In this document: positions 45,648 through 56,997 of the stretch, piece after piece | Numbering within the stretch: the stretch's first letter is position 1 | Layout of the letters: each line of letters begins with the position of its first letter | From: Hoylesella oralis ATCC 33269 | GTDB lineage: Bacteria > Bacteroidota > Bacteroidia > Bacteroidales > Bacteroidaceae | NCBI RefSeq assembly: GCF_000185145.2 | Contig: NZ_GL833118.1 | Coordinates: 62,001-126,000 of the forward strand | Direction of reading: 5' to 3' | DNA length: 64,000 nt | Notes under the pieces: generated by a model | What the model was told of the DNA's origin: nothing | The model's input: the letters and a program-made list of their open reading frames with translations, nothing else | Database searches by the model: none | Program-made: the position numbers and the translations under genes

Positions 45648-45655
45648 ACTTTTGT
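45648..45655 (+). promoter_or_regulatory. -7 box for the GH3 gene
   Basis: TACTTTTG fits the TAnnTTTG consensus and lies 26 bases before the GH3 start codon. The -33 region is not clear. Confidence 0.5.
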
Positions 45656-45681
45656 AAAACATTATAATTTTAACCTTGAAT

Positions 45682-47922
45682 ATGAATAAATTACTTTTAG
45701 GAGCCGTTTTTTTTATGGTATCCAATGTTATTTGTGCACAACAACTTAGACTGAATGAAAAAAATGTAGACCAAATTCTTAAGGCAATGACGCTTGAAGA
45801 GAAAGCGCAGTTGCTGGTCGGAGTATCTCAAAACCTTGTGAACGGTGCTGCCGGTGCCGTTGCCGGTTTTCCGCAATTTGGTATTCCGAGTGCTATTTTG
45901 GCGGATGGTCCCGCTGGTTTGCGGATTGATTGGAAACGCGACGGCGATCGTAATAGCTATTATACTACGGCATTCCCTGTCGGTAGCTGTCTTGCAGCAT
46001 CGTGGGATGTAGACCTTGCACGGCAGGTTGGCGCGGCTATGGGTAATGAAACGAAAGAATTCGGCTGCGATGTATTGCTGGCTCCCGGTATGAATATCCA
46101 TCGTAATCCCCTGTGCGGGCGTAATTTCGAATACCTTTCGGAAGATCCGGTTGTATCAGGAAAGATCGCAGCGGCCATTGTGCACGGTATTCAAAGTAGT
46201 GGTGTAGGTGCAAGTGTTAAGCACTTTGTGGTAAATAGTCAGGAAGATGCTCGTCAATCTGTCAATGAGATTGTTTCGCAAAGAGCCTTGCGTGAGATTT
46301 ATTTAAAGGGTTTCGAAATAGCTATCAGAGAGAGTAATCCGTGGACGGTCATGTCGTCTTATAATCGTTTGAACGGTCCTTTCACACAGGAAAACTACGA
46401 ATTGTTGACTACGTTGCTGCGCGATGAGTGGAAATATAAGGGAATGGTGATGACGGATTGGACAGATCCACGCAACACAGTAGCACAAGTTCATGCCGGT
46501 AATGATCTGATGGAACCCGGGCATAAGGAGCAAGTACAGCAGATTATCGATGGGGTAAAAAACGGTAAACTAAGTATTGAAGAAGTTAATCGTAATGCAA
46601 GACGCATTTTGGAATTTATCCTAAAAACACCTAAATATCATGGGTATAAATTTAATAACAAACCTAATCTGAAAGCTCATGCTGCCCTCGTTCGCATCGG
46701 AGGTGCCGAAGGTATGGTACTTTTGAAGAACGAAAACGGGGTATTGCCATTGAGTAGCAATGTTAAGACGGCAGCTCTTTTCGGTAGTGCATCCTATTAT
46801 TCCATGTCGTGTGGTTTGGGTTCCGGTACAGTTAATCCCGATCATGTGGTGAATATTGTAGATGGTTTGGCCGATGCAGGTATCAGTTGTACCAAAGATT
46901 TGCAAGAACTGTATGCGGAAATGCACCGGTTTGAAGATGCTCGTCATGCCATGGAACGCGGTGATGACTATGATTGGAAGCCCGGACGTGTGCAATATTC
47001 AGAATTTGAGTTGGGCGACAATGCCATCCGTTCGCAGGCTAATAAAGCCGATATTGCCATATTTACGCTCGGTCGTGAGGCAACAGAAGGCTCCGATCGC
47101 CCCGTTACAGGCAACAATGGATTTAATCTGACCGATTTAGAAATAAGGATGCTCAAAAATGTTTGTCGTGAGTTCCACGCTTTGGGCAAGAAAGTAATTG
47201 TGGTGATCAATAGCGGCAGCGTAATTCAGACTGCCAACTGGAAAGATGAACCCGATGCCATACTTCTTGCATGGCAGCCCGGCGAGGAATGTGGATATTC
47301 GGTTGCCGATGTTCTGACGGGGAAAGTAAATCCATCGGGAAAATTACCTATGACGTGGGTAGAGGATGTAAAGGACCATCCATCGACTAAAAATTTCCCG
47401 ATGAAAGATGGCTGTAACCTTAGTGAATCGCTTCACAAAGAGGGTATCGATGTCGGATACCGTTATTTCAACACGGCACAAAAACAAGTATCTTATCCTT
47501 TCGGTTATGGATTGAGCTATACATCTTTCTCTTATTCGAAACCGGTTGTAAAGAAAACAAAAGAAGGTTTCCGCGCTACTCTTGTGGTTTCAAACACCGG
47601 TAATAGGAGTGGAAGAGAGGTGGTGCAAATGTATGTTTCCGCTCCGAAAGGGAATTTGAAGAAACCTGCAAACGAACTAAAGGCATTTGCCAAGACTAAA
47701 ACGTTGAATCCGGGCGAGAAACAAGTGCTGAGTTTCGATGTTTCAAACTATGGACTTGCGTCGTTTGACGATGCTCTTGACCAATGGATCAGCGATAAGG
47801 GAATATATGTAGTAAAGTTCGGTGCATCGGTGGAAGATATTAGGGCTGAGGCCAAATACAATTTGAAAAAGGCTTTCGTCAAGAAAGTGAATGATATATT
47901 GAAGCCTAACAAGGTTCTCTAA
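45682..47922 (+). CDS. GH3-family beta-glucosidase-like enzyme
   Basis: This enzyme is about 746 residues from the ATG at 45682 (a TTG two codons upstream is unlikely). It has a signal peptide ending ICAQ. The GH3 barrel, with ILADGPAGLRI and nucleophile Asp about 259 in VMTDWTDP, is followed by the second domain (GMVLLKNENGVLPL) and a C-terminal fibronectin-III-like domain (GREVVQMYVSAP). It belongs to the bgl branch (TDW), distinct from the SDC-type GH3 at 23589. It probably acts in the periplasm on short oligosaccharides. The next gene follows after 101 bases. Confidence 0.93.
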   Translation: MNKLLLGAVFFMVSNVICAQQLRLNEKNVDQILKAMTLEEKAQLLVGVSQNLVNGAAGAVAGFPQFGIPSAILADGPAGLRIDWKRDGDRNSYYTTAFPVGSCLAASWDVDLARQVGAAMGNETKEFGCDVLLAPGMNIHRNPLCGRNFEYLSEDPVVSGKIAAAIVHGIQSSGVGASVKHFVVNSQEDARQSVNEIVSQRALREIYLKGFEIAIRESNPWTVMSSYNRLNGPFTQENYELLTTLLRDEWKYKGMVMTDWTDPRNTVAQVHAGNDLMEPGHKEQVQQIIDGVKNGKLSIEEVNRNARRILEFILKTPKYHGYKFNNKPNLKAHAALVRIGGAEGMVLLKNENGVLPLSSNVKTAALFGSASYYSMSCGLGSGTVNPDHVVNIVDGLADAGISCTKDLQELYAEMHRFEDARHAMERGDDYDWKPGRVQYSEFELGDNAIRSQANKADIAIFTLGREATEGSDRPVTGNNGFNLTDLEIRMLKNVCREFHALGKKVIVVINSGSVIQTANWKDEPDAILLAWQPGEECGYSVADVLTGKVNPSGKLPMTWVEDVKDHPSTKNFPMKDGCNLSESLHKEGIDVGYRYFNTAQKQVSYPFGYGLSYTSFSYSKPVVKKTKEGFRATLVVSNTGNRSGREVVQMYVSAPKGNLKKPANELKAFAKTKTLNPGEKQVLSFDVSNYGLASFDDALDQWISDKGIYVVKFGASVEDIRAEAKYNLKKAFVKKVNDILKPNKVL

Positions 47923-47990
47923 TCTGCTTATTGTTTAATACGGAAATGTATCGGCCTAAAAGTTATGTCTCCTATGAGAGTATAATATAG

Positions 47991-51143
<3,153 letters not shown>

Positions 51144-51168
51144 TGTAGCGGTTTTCTTGATAAAATGC

Positions 51169-51212
51169 AACCTCTGCCTGTATTTCCCGTATGGAAATAG
51201 GCAGAGGTTTTT
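51169..51212 (+). terminator. Rho-independent terminator of the GH2 gene
   Basis: Arms AACCTCTGCCTGTATTTCC (51169-51187) and GGAAATAGGCAGAGGTT (51193-51209) pair with a small bulge and are followed by TTTTTCGTTT. The stem begins 26 bases after the stop. Confidence 0.8.
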
Positions 51213-51475
51213 CGTTTCTGTCCAGACTGCAGCGGGCGTGGAGAGTTTGTAAGTATTCCGAATGTGTTGGAAAAGAGAGGGGCGAGTTTGAAATAGGCAT
51301 GTGGTGTATCGGTAATAAACTGCAAGTATAAAACGATTATAAGTACTGTCTAATACAGATATACCGTCTTTTTAAGGATAGGAGTAAGGGTGTATAGGGC
51401 GATAAGAGCATGCAGAACTAAAAAATGCTAAAATGCTCTTTGTATGTTGGAAATATCGTATCTTAGCAGAAAAAT

Positions 51476-51481
51476 AGGAGG
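51476..51481 (+). promoter_or_regulatory. Full Shine-Dalgarno sequence, rare for this group
   Basis: AGGAGG lies 6 bases before the ATG at 51488. Most genes in this window show only A-rich leaders, so a canonical ribosome binding site stands out. It supports the chosen start of the DUF4251 gene. Confidence 0.7.
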
Positions 51482-51487
51482 ATATGT

Positions 51488-52003
51488 ATGAAGAAAATAA
51501 TATTATTGACAGTTGTTTCGGCGGTTTTAGCTGGTTGTACGGTATCGCAACAAACTGTACAGCAGAAGGCTGAGCAGCAAATAAGGACTGCACGGCAGGT
51601 GAGAGAATTATTGCAAACCCGCCGCTATGCCGTGGATATTAAATATATGTATCCGCAGCGAGGCATGATGAAGGCTCTCGATTACGGATATGGGGTTCGT
51701 ATATCGGGCGATTCTATCTATTCTTATCTGCCTTACTTTGGGATAGCTCGCGGATATGTGCCATATGGAGGAGGGAAAGGTTTGCATTTTAAGACTGTTT
51801 TTTCTGATTATTCGATACATAAATCTAAGAAACATCTTACACAAGTCGTGGTTATTGTAACCAATGAGGAAGACCGTTATCGATATACTATGGACATTTA
51901 CGATAATGGGAACGTGCAACTATCTGTGCAGGCCGATAGACGCGATTTCATTTCTTTTTCGGGAGAAATGGTTTTGGACGACAAGAGAAATACGAAAGAA
52001 TAG
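51488..52003 (+). CDS. DUF4251-type lipoprotein
   Basis: This 171-residue lipoprotein has the lipobox LAGC at about residues 14-17. After a Gln-rich helical segment, the DUF4251 domain runs from about residue 45: YMYPQRGMMKALDYGYGVRISGD, then SYLPYFGIARGYVPYGG. The family is common in Bacteroidales; its function is unknown. The stop is 2 bases before the TonB_C gene, so the two are coupled. The start is supported by the AGGAGG upstream. Confidence 0.83.
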   Translation: MKKIILLTVVSAVLAGCTVSQQTVQQKAEQQIRTARQVRELLQTRRYAVDIKYMYPQRGMMKALDYGYGVRISGDSIYSYLPYFGIARGYVPYGGGKGLHFKTVFSDYSIHKSKKHLTQVVVIVTNEEDRYRYTMDIYDNGNVQLSVQADRRDFISFSGEMVLDDKRNTKE

Positions 52004-52005
52004 GC

Positions 52006-53139
52006 ATGAGAAAGCTATCGATATTATTGGTTGTGATGCTGTGCTGTGCGAGTATGTCTGCTACAGGCGCATCGGTGGAGCGGAAATGGAGCACAATATA
52101 TGTGAAAGAGCACCTGTATTACCATCTTGGAGACGAGTTGAATGTTGTCGATATAAATATAGAATGGCCGGAAGCTATAGATTATTCGGCTGTAAAACCG
52201 TTGCAACAGTTTATTTCGAAGAAACTTTTTCAGGTGGAAGCCGATAATCTGAAACAGGCTTATACGGCTTTCAAGAAACGGTTCGGGGAGCCTGTTACGC
52301 AAAAGTTCGATACGCTTCCCGATGACCGTAAGTATTGCTATGTAGACTGTTCTTTGAAACAAATTGCACATAGCGAGGGGAGGTTCATCTCTTACCGCCT
52401 TTCTTATGTTTCGTCTCCGGCCTCTCTGTCGTCGCAACCGAGCGATACGGTAAACATCTTGTTTACCTACGATGTTATTCATGATAGGGTGTTGATGATG
52501 AAAGACATATTGCGCGGAAACCGTGTGTCTGGCGATGTAGGAGGACAGGAGTTTTTCTTGAGGGTAGTCGATGGAACGAATGCAGATATTCCCGATGATA
52601 TTGGGGCCATGTATCTCACAAATGCGTGTTTGTATGACAAGGGGATGCTTGTCGATGCAGTAGTGGTTACGCAGGAAAGTTTCCATATTCCGGTCTCCTC
52701 GGCCATTGGATTAGAGGATAATAAGAGCTTCTTTTCGAAGGGCTCGGCAGGTTTGTTTAATGATCGTACGCCAGTGGTGCATTCTGTCTTTAGGCCTGAT
52801 AGTACGACATTGGATGGGCGTGTTATCGCGAATACTGTTGATGCGAAGCCGGCCTTTCAAGGCGGTATGGATAGTTTGCAGCATTTTCTTTCTTTGCATG
52901 TGAAATATCCCGATTTCGAAAGATTTAATAATATACAAGGCAGTGTGTTACTTTCTTTCGTTGTAGACGAGCGCGGACAAATTTGCGATATACGTGTTAT
53001 TCGCCCCGTATCTCCTGCCATCGACCGTGAAGCAGTGCGCGTGTTGGGCATAATGCCACGGTGGGTACCGGCGAGAAAAGGCGATATGGCGGTGCCGTTC
53101 GAAATGAATATTCCGATTAGTTTTCAAGTCGTAAACTGA
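52006..53139 (+). CDS. Exported protein with C-terminal TonB_C domain
   Basis: This 377-residue protein has a signal peptide (1 to about 21). The middle section (about 40-270) is unrecognised apart from a DUF3298/RsiV-like look around FTYDVIHDRVLMMKDIL. Residues about 285-377 form a TonB_C domain (FQGGMDSLQHFL, then FVVDERGQICDIRVI and MPRWVPARKGD). There is no N-terminal membrane anchor or Pro-rich spacer, so it is not a normal energy-transducing TonB. It may bind peptidoglycan or a partner in the periplasm. It is translated together with the DUF4251 lipoprotein. Confidence 0.8.
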   Translation: MRKLSILLVVMLCCASMSATGASVERKWSTIYVKEHLYYHLGDELNVVDINIEWPEAIDYSAVKPLQQFISKKLFQVEADNLKQAYTAFKKRFGEPVTQKFDTLPDDRKYCYVDCSLKQIAHSEGRFISYRLSYVSSPASLSSQPSDTVNILFTYDVIHDRVLMMKDILRGNRVSGDVGGQEFFLRVVDGTNADIPDDIGAMYLTNACLYDKGMLVDAVVVTQESFHIPVSSAIGLEDNKSFFSKGSAGLFNDRTPVVHSVFRPDSTTLDGRVIANTVDAKPAFQGGMDSLQHFLSLHVKYPDFERFNNIQGSVLLSFVVDERGQICDIRVIRPVSPAIDREAVRVLGIMPRWVPARKGDMAVPFEMNIPISFQVVN

Positions 53140-53664
53140 CGGGCTGTGAACATTCAACCGGTGTGTTTAAGATTGTAGGAAGGCAGAGGAGCCAGATGAC
53201 AATCTTTTTTTTATGTATTTATCTCTTTATTTTTTCCTTTGTCTTTAAATAGCATTTCATGCTGTTTTAGTTATCTTTTTGTGATTTGTGGTGTGCTTAT
53301 TATGTCCGATTTGTAAGTATATTCTCTTTAAAGTCATCACAATGGTAGTGTGGTAAATATATTTTACATTATAATTGAAAGTGTGTTGGTGTGATAGGTG
53401 CAAGGGAAATACCTGTTGTGTGCATAAAAGTGTCATAGTGTAAGTTGAAGGGCTAAATTTTAAACAGTACAAAGTATGCGTATTTGCAAATTGTAAGTTT
53501 TGGAGCCCGTTTTTATTAGTTTTGGTTTTTTAATGTACCTATATGTTTTAGTTGTATTTTTGATGAAAAATAATGATAAAATAAAGTTAATTTTTTGTAT
53601 GTGTTTCAATTAAATATATTACTTTTGCGGCAGAAAATGAATAAAAACCTAAAAAATATAGAGT
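53140..53664. other. 525-base AT-rich intergenic region
   Basis: Apart from the promoter at 53594-53627, this stretch between the TonB_C gene and the MORN-like gene contains no open frame with coding features, no RNA gene and no clear terminator. It is among the most AT-rich parts of the window. Confidence 0.5.
53594..53627 (+). promoter_or_regulatory. Promoter of the MORN-like gene
   Basis: TTTG (53594-53597) and TACTTTTG (53620-53627) are 22 bases apart, slightly long but acceptable for this promoter class. The start codon is 38 bases further. Confidence 0.6.
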
Positions 53665-54174
53665 ATGAAAAGAGCTATTCTTTTATCAATGGTATGTATG
53701 ATGACCGTTTTTAGTTTCGGTCGCAATCATGTTTCTGAGAATGCAACAGTTGTTGCAGACACTATTTTTTATAACGGTAATATGCTGAATGTTGCCAATA
53801 GAGCGGATGCAAGTTATTATCGTTTACTTATGAGAACGGCACATGGAATGAAGACTCAGGATGTGTTTCAGGACTTTTATCTTGATGGAACACTAAAGGC
53901 TGAGGGCGGTTACAGCTTTATTGATTTGAGCAATGATGCCAATACTGTTTTGGATGGTGAGATAACTACCTACTATGCAAACGGTAAAGAGAAATGGCAT
54001 GGCAATTATGTAAATGGAAAACGTGATGGGTATTTCACCATGCAAATGCGTGATGGAAGCGTCGCTGTGGTAGAGTTTGTGAAAGGAGAGTCAAAGCATA
54101 AGTATTATACAGTGACGAGTCCCGACGGGAATATGCAGAAACTTCCTATATCAGAACTGAAATCTCTCTTATAA
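53665..54174 (+). CDS. Exported MORN-like repeat protein
   Basis: This 169-residue protein has a signal peptide 1 to about 18. It has three degenerate MORN_2/YwqK-type repeats: FYLDGTLKAEGGY, TTYYANGKEKWHGNY and YFTMQMRDGSVAVVEF, each with an aromatic residue, a Gly and a following basic or acidic pair. MORN-like sheets serve as binding scaffolds; no partner is known. It is a single gene with its own promoter and a shared convergent terminator. Confidence 0.75.
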   Translation: MKRAILLSMVCMMTVFSFGRNHVSENATVVADTIFYNGNMLNVANRADASYYRLLMRTAHGMKTQDVFQDFYLDGTLKAEGGYSFIDLSNDANTVLDGEITTYYANGKEKWHGNYVNGKRDGYFTMQMRDGSVAVVEFVKGESKHKYYTVTSPDGNMQKLPISELKSLL

Positions 54175-54205
54175 ATACAAAACATAAAATCATAAAATTA
54201 ACGTA

Positions 54206-54238
54206 AAAAGGTACACCTCGTGATGAAGTGTACCTTTT
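54206..54238. terminator. Bidirectional terminator between the MORN-like gene and xth
   Basis: Arms AAAAGGTACAC (54206-54216) and GTGTACCTTTT (54228-54238) pair perfectly around an 11-base loop. A-rich and T-rich flanks allow use in both directions. It ends the long minus-strand operon running from the promoter at 59674. Confidence 0.85.
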
Positions 54239-54243
54239 GTTTT

Positions 54244-54993
54244 TTATCTTAAATCCAATTCTATGGGGCAATGATCGCTGCCGTAGATGTCGGTATGTAT
54301 CTTTGCATCGGCAATTCTTTCTTTCAATCTCTCCGATATGAGGAAATAGTCTATGCGCCATCCGGTGTTTCTTTCTCTTGCACGAAATCTGTATGACCAC
54401 CACGAATAAGTAACTTGTTCTGGGTAAAGAGTTCTGAAAGTGTCTATAAATCCGCCGGCAAGCAGTTCTGTCATTTTTTCTCGTTCCTCGTCTGTAAATC
54501 CGGCATTGCGCCTGTTTGTCTTGGGATTTTTAATATCAATCTCCTCGTGGGCTACATTCATATCGCCGCAAACAATAACGGGTTTACGTGCATCCAATGC
54601 CAGAAGATACGCTTTGAAGTCGTCTTCCCATCTCATACGATACTCTAATCGGCGCAGTTCATCCTGTGAATTAGGCGTATATACCGTTACAAGAAAGAAA
54701 TTCTCAGTTTCAAGTGTTATCACTCTGCCCTCATGATCGTGCTCATCGATACCCATACCGTAAGTTACGTTTAGTGGGGTTTGCTTTGTAAAGATGGCCG
54801 TACCCGAGTAACCTTTCTTATCTGCGTAGTTCCAATATGATTGGTAACCGTTGAACGCCAAGTCGAGTTGCCCTGCCTGCATCTTGGTTTCTTGAAGACA
54901 AAAGAAGTCGGCATCGAGCGATTTGAAAGAGGTTTCGAAGTCTTTGCCCACACATGCTCTGAGACCATTCACATTCCACGATATCAGTTTCAT
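54244..54993 (-). CDS. xth: Exodeoxyribonuclease III
   Basis: This 249-residue apurinic/apyrimidinic endonuclease and 3'-5' exonuclease for base-excision repair is full length. The ExoIII/APE family motifs are all present: SWNVNGLRA, LQETK, GDMNVAHEEID, TYSWWSYR and the terminal GSDHCPIELDL. It follows the DUF4840 gene after 3 bases and closes the operon. Confidence 0.96.
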   Translation of the reverse strand: MKLISWNVNGLRACVGKDFETSFKSLDADFFCLQETKMQAGQLDLAFNGYQSYWNYADKKGYSGTAIFTKQTPLNVTYGMGIDEHDHEGRVITLETENFFLVTVYTPNSQDELRRLEYRMRWEDDFKAYLLALDARKPVIVCGDMNVAHEEIDIKNPKTNRRNAGFTDEEREKMTELLAGGFIDTFRTLYPEQVTYSWWSYRFRARERNTGWRIDYFLISERLKERIADAKIHTDIYGSDHCPIELDLR

Positions 54994-54996
54994 GCT

Positions 54997-55572
54997 TTAA
55001 TTTTCTATGTAGAAGTAAACAGGAGTGAAAGTTGTCGTAGTATTATCTATCATCATAGAATTTGCGACAAAGAAATATCCCATACGCCTATTTGCGGGTA
55101 AGAATACGCATGACAGTGTTTGTATAGCGAACTGTACGACGGCATTGTATGTTCTTCCGCCATCGCTGAAGCTGAATTTTAATTCCGGACTAACTGTTCT
55201 AAAGCCGTAAACAGAGGAATTTAAGGCGTAGAATTGCATGTAGCATTTCACTTCAGCTGTGGTCGATGTGTTTTCTAATGCTGTTTTGATGCTTGGAGCT
55301 ATCGATGAAGCTCCCTTGGCAAGTATAGATACCGGAAAATTCTTTACCGTAATCAAGGAATCTACTTTCCAGTTAATGTTATTTACTGTACCGGAATCCC
55401 TGTCGCAAATCCACTTCATCTTGCCTGAATAGGTACCTTGCATATTCTGAAGTGCAATTCTTAAGTTCTCTACATTTAGGCCATTGTCTGAATTGTCCGA
55501 GTTTCCAAGACACGAGGTTATCGCTATCATGCAGCTGATACCTACAAAAAGTTTAGCAAAAATAGATTTCAT
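54997..55572 (-). CDS. DUF4840-type lipoprotein
   Basis: This 191-residue lipoprotein has the lipobox ITSC at about residues 18-21. The mature part starts with an Asn/Asp/Ser-rich stretch, then YSGKMKWICDRD and several predicted beta strands up to PVYFYIEN. The DUF4840 family is restricted to Bacteroidales and has no known function. It lies between folE and xth; the 47-base gap before it suggests it is still part of the operon. Confidence 0.75.
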   Translation of the reverse strand: MKSIFAKLFVGISCMIAITSCLGNSDNSDNGLNVENLRIALQNMQGTYSGKMKWICDRDSGTVNNINWKVDSLITVKNFPVSILAKGASSIAPSIKTALENTSTTAEVKCYMQFYALNSSVYGFRTVSPELKFSFSDGGRTYNAVVQFAIQTLSCVFLPANRRMGYFFVANSMMIDNTTTTFTPVYFYIEN

Positions 55573-55619
55573 GTTCGTGTATTTTATAAAAGTTTGTAGT
55601 AATAAGCTATTTATTTAGT

Positions 55620-56219
55620 TTATATTCTTTTTGTTTCTCCCCGCAGCAGGTTCATGAACTCTTCGCGGGTTTTGGCTTGGTTAAAGGCCCCGCTAAAGTC
55701 GCTTGTCGTTGTAATGGCATTCTGCTTTTCGACTCCTCTCATCTGCATACACATGTGTTTTGCCTCGATTACCACCATTACTCCGAGCGGTTTCAGCGTT
55801 TCTTGTATACAGTCTTTTATCTGTTGTGTCATTCTTTCCTGCACTTGAAGGCGGTGACTGTAGATATCCACCACACGTGCAATCTTACTAAGTCCCGTTA
55901 TATAACCGTTAGGAATATATGCTACGTGCGCTTTTCCGTAGAAGGGCAGAAGATGGTGCTCGCACATAGAAAAGAAATCGATATCTTTTACAATGACCAT
56001 CTGGTTGTAGGTTTCGGCGAAAAGGGCATCTGTAAGTACCCTATGCGGATCTTGTCCGTAGCCTCTGGTCAGTATCTGCATGGCTTTGGCCATACGTAAA
56101 GGTGTTTTTTGCAACCCATCTCTGTCCGGATTTTCGCCAAGCAGCGACAATATGTCTTTATAATGTGCGGCGAGTTCTTCGAGTCCTTCGCGCGTATCTG
56201 TTTCTGAATTCATGATCAT
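55620..56219 (-). CDS. folE: GTP cyclohydrolase I
   Basis: This 199-residue enzyme (197 if the second ATG at 56213 is used) converts GTP to dihydroneopterin triphosphate, the first step of folate synthesis. The zinc site and catalytic His are in [12 protein letters not shown], with the second Cys in [30 protein letters not shown] is the family block between them. It lies 14 bases after the SPOR gene. Confidence 0.97.
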   Translation of the reverse strand: MIMNSETDTREGLEELAAHYKDILSLLGENPDRDGLQKTPLRMAKAMQILTRGYGQDPHRVLTDALFAETYNQMVIVKDIDFFSMCEHHLLPFYGKAHVAYIPNGYITGLSKIARVVDIYSHRLQVQERMTQQIKDCIQETLKPLGVMVVIEAKHMCMQMRGVEKQNAITTTSDFSGAFNQAKTREEFMNLLRGETKRI

Positions 56220-56233
56220 TCAAGCTGCCTGCT

Positions 56234-56923
56234 TTAATATTGTACGGTTATTTTCCCTTTTACTATACATGCCTGTTTGTAACCCATCGATTGTATTTTT
56301 CTTAAAACGATATTGGCTTCCTCCAAACTTCGGTAGTTTCCTATGCGACATATCCATCTCGGAGAATAGAAATGTACATATATCGGTTCTTCCGGAAAGT
56401 TCATTTTTATCTGGTTGCGGATACTTTCAGCGCGTTGTCTGTCGGCTCTCGAGTTACCTCCGGCAAATACCTGTACGCGATAGCCCGTTACTTTGTAGAT
56501 GTTACGCGGTACCTTTTTACGCAAATCAAGCGTTGGTATATCGAATTTATCGGTCTCTGTTTTACTTTCATTCTTTTCTTTTTTATCGATTACCTCGTGT
56601 TTGGTAGTGTCTTTCCGCTTAGCCGAATCGTTCTCCTGCTGCTGACGTATGGTGGCTGTTTCTGCTGTACGTTCAGGCGTTGTTGCCTTATTAATTGTTT
56701 TAGTATCTTTCTGTTCTTTCTTTACTGTTTGTGTCTTTGCCGGTTCTTTTACCGCGGCAGTTCGGTTCTTACCGTTCACTAATTCGTCTATTTCCTTACT
56801 CTGTTTTACGATAACAGTACCTTGTCCTTGAACTTTCTTTTGCAGATGTTCAAGATAAGTCTGCGCATTAGCATTGATAGCAGAACAGAGTATAATAATA
56901 AATAATGTGACGAATTTCTTCAT
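56234..56923 (-). CDS. SPOR-domain protein
   Basis: This protein is about 229 residues from the ATG at 56923; the upstream GTG is not needed. It has a signal peptide ending INANA. A long Lys/Glu/Thr-rich low-complexity stretch (about 50-145) leads to a C-terminal SPOR domain (YRVQVFAGGNSRADRQRAES, then WICRIGNYRSLEEAN). SPOR domains bind denuded peptidoglycan, usually at the division septum. The conserved place after tpi in the Bacteroidales operon fits a periplasmic cell-wall role. Confidence 0.9.
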   Translation of the reverse strand: MKKFVTLFIIILCSAINANAQTYLEHLQKKVQGQGTVIVKQSKEIDELVNGKNRTAAVKEPAKTQTVKKEQKDTKTINKATTPERTAETATIRQQQENDSAKRKDTTKHEVIDKKEKNESKTETDKFDIPTLDLRKKVPRNIYKVTGYRVQVFAGGNSRADRQRAESIRNQIKMNFPEEPIYVHFYSPRWICRIGNYRSLEEANIVLRKIQSMGYKQACIVKGKITVQY

Positions 56924-56997
56924 TTTGCAATATTTATAAATAAAAAGAAGCAAGGTCACCTGCCATATCGACAGGTACCTCGACTCTTATAGCGATG

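Larger units (their letters stand above)
51144..51487. other. 344-base intergenic region after the GH2 gene
   Basis: The region opens with the GH2 terminator. It ends with a -7-like TATCTTAG (51459-51466) and a Shine-Dalgarno-like AGGAGG before the next gene. The part between shows no gene. Confidence 0.55.

Noticed and set aside
52024..52686. 220-codon minus-strand open frame opposite the TonB_C gene
   Set aside because: The plus-strand frame has a signal peptide and a TonB_C domain; the antisense frame has neither.
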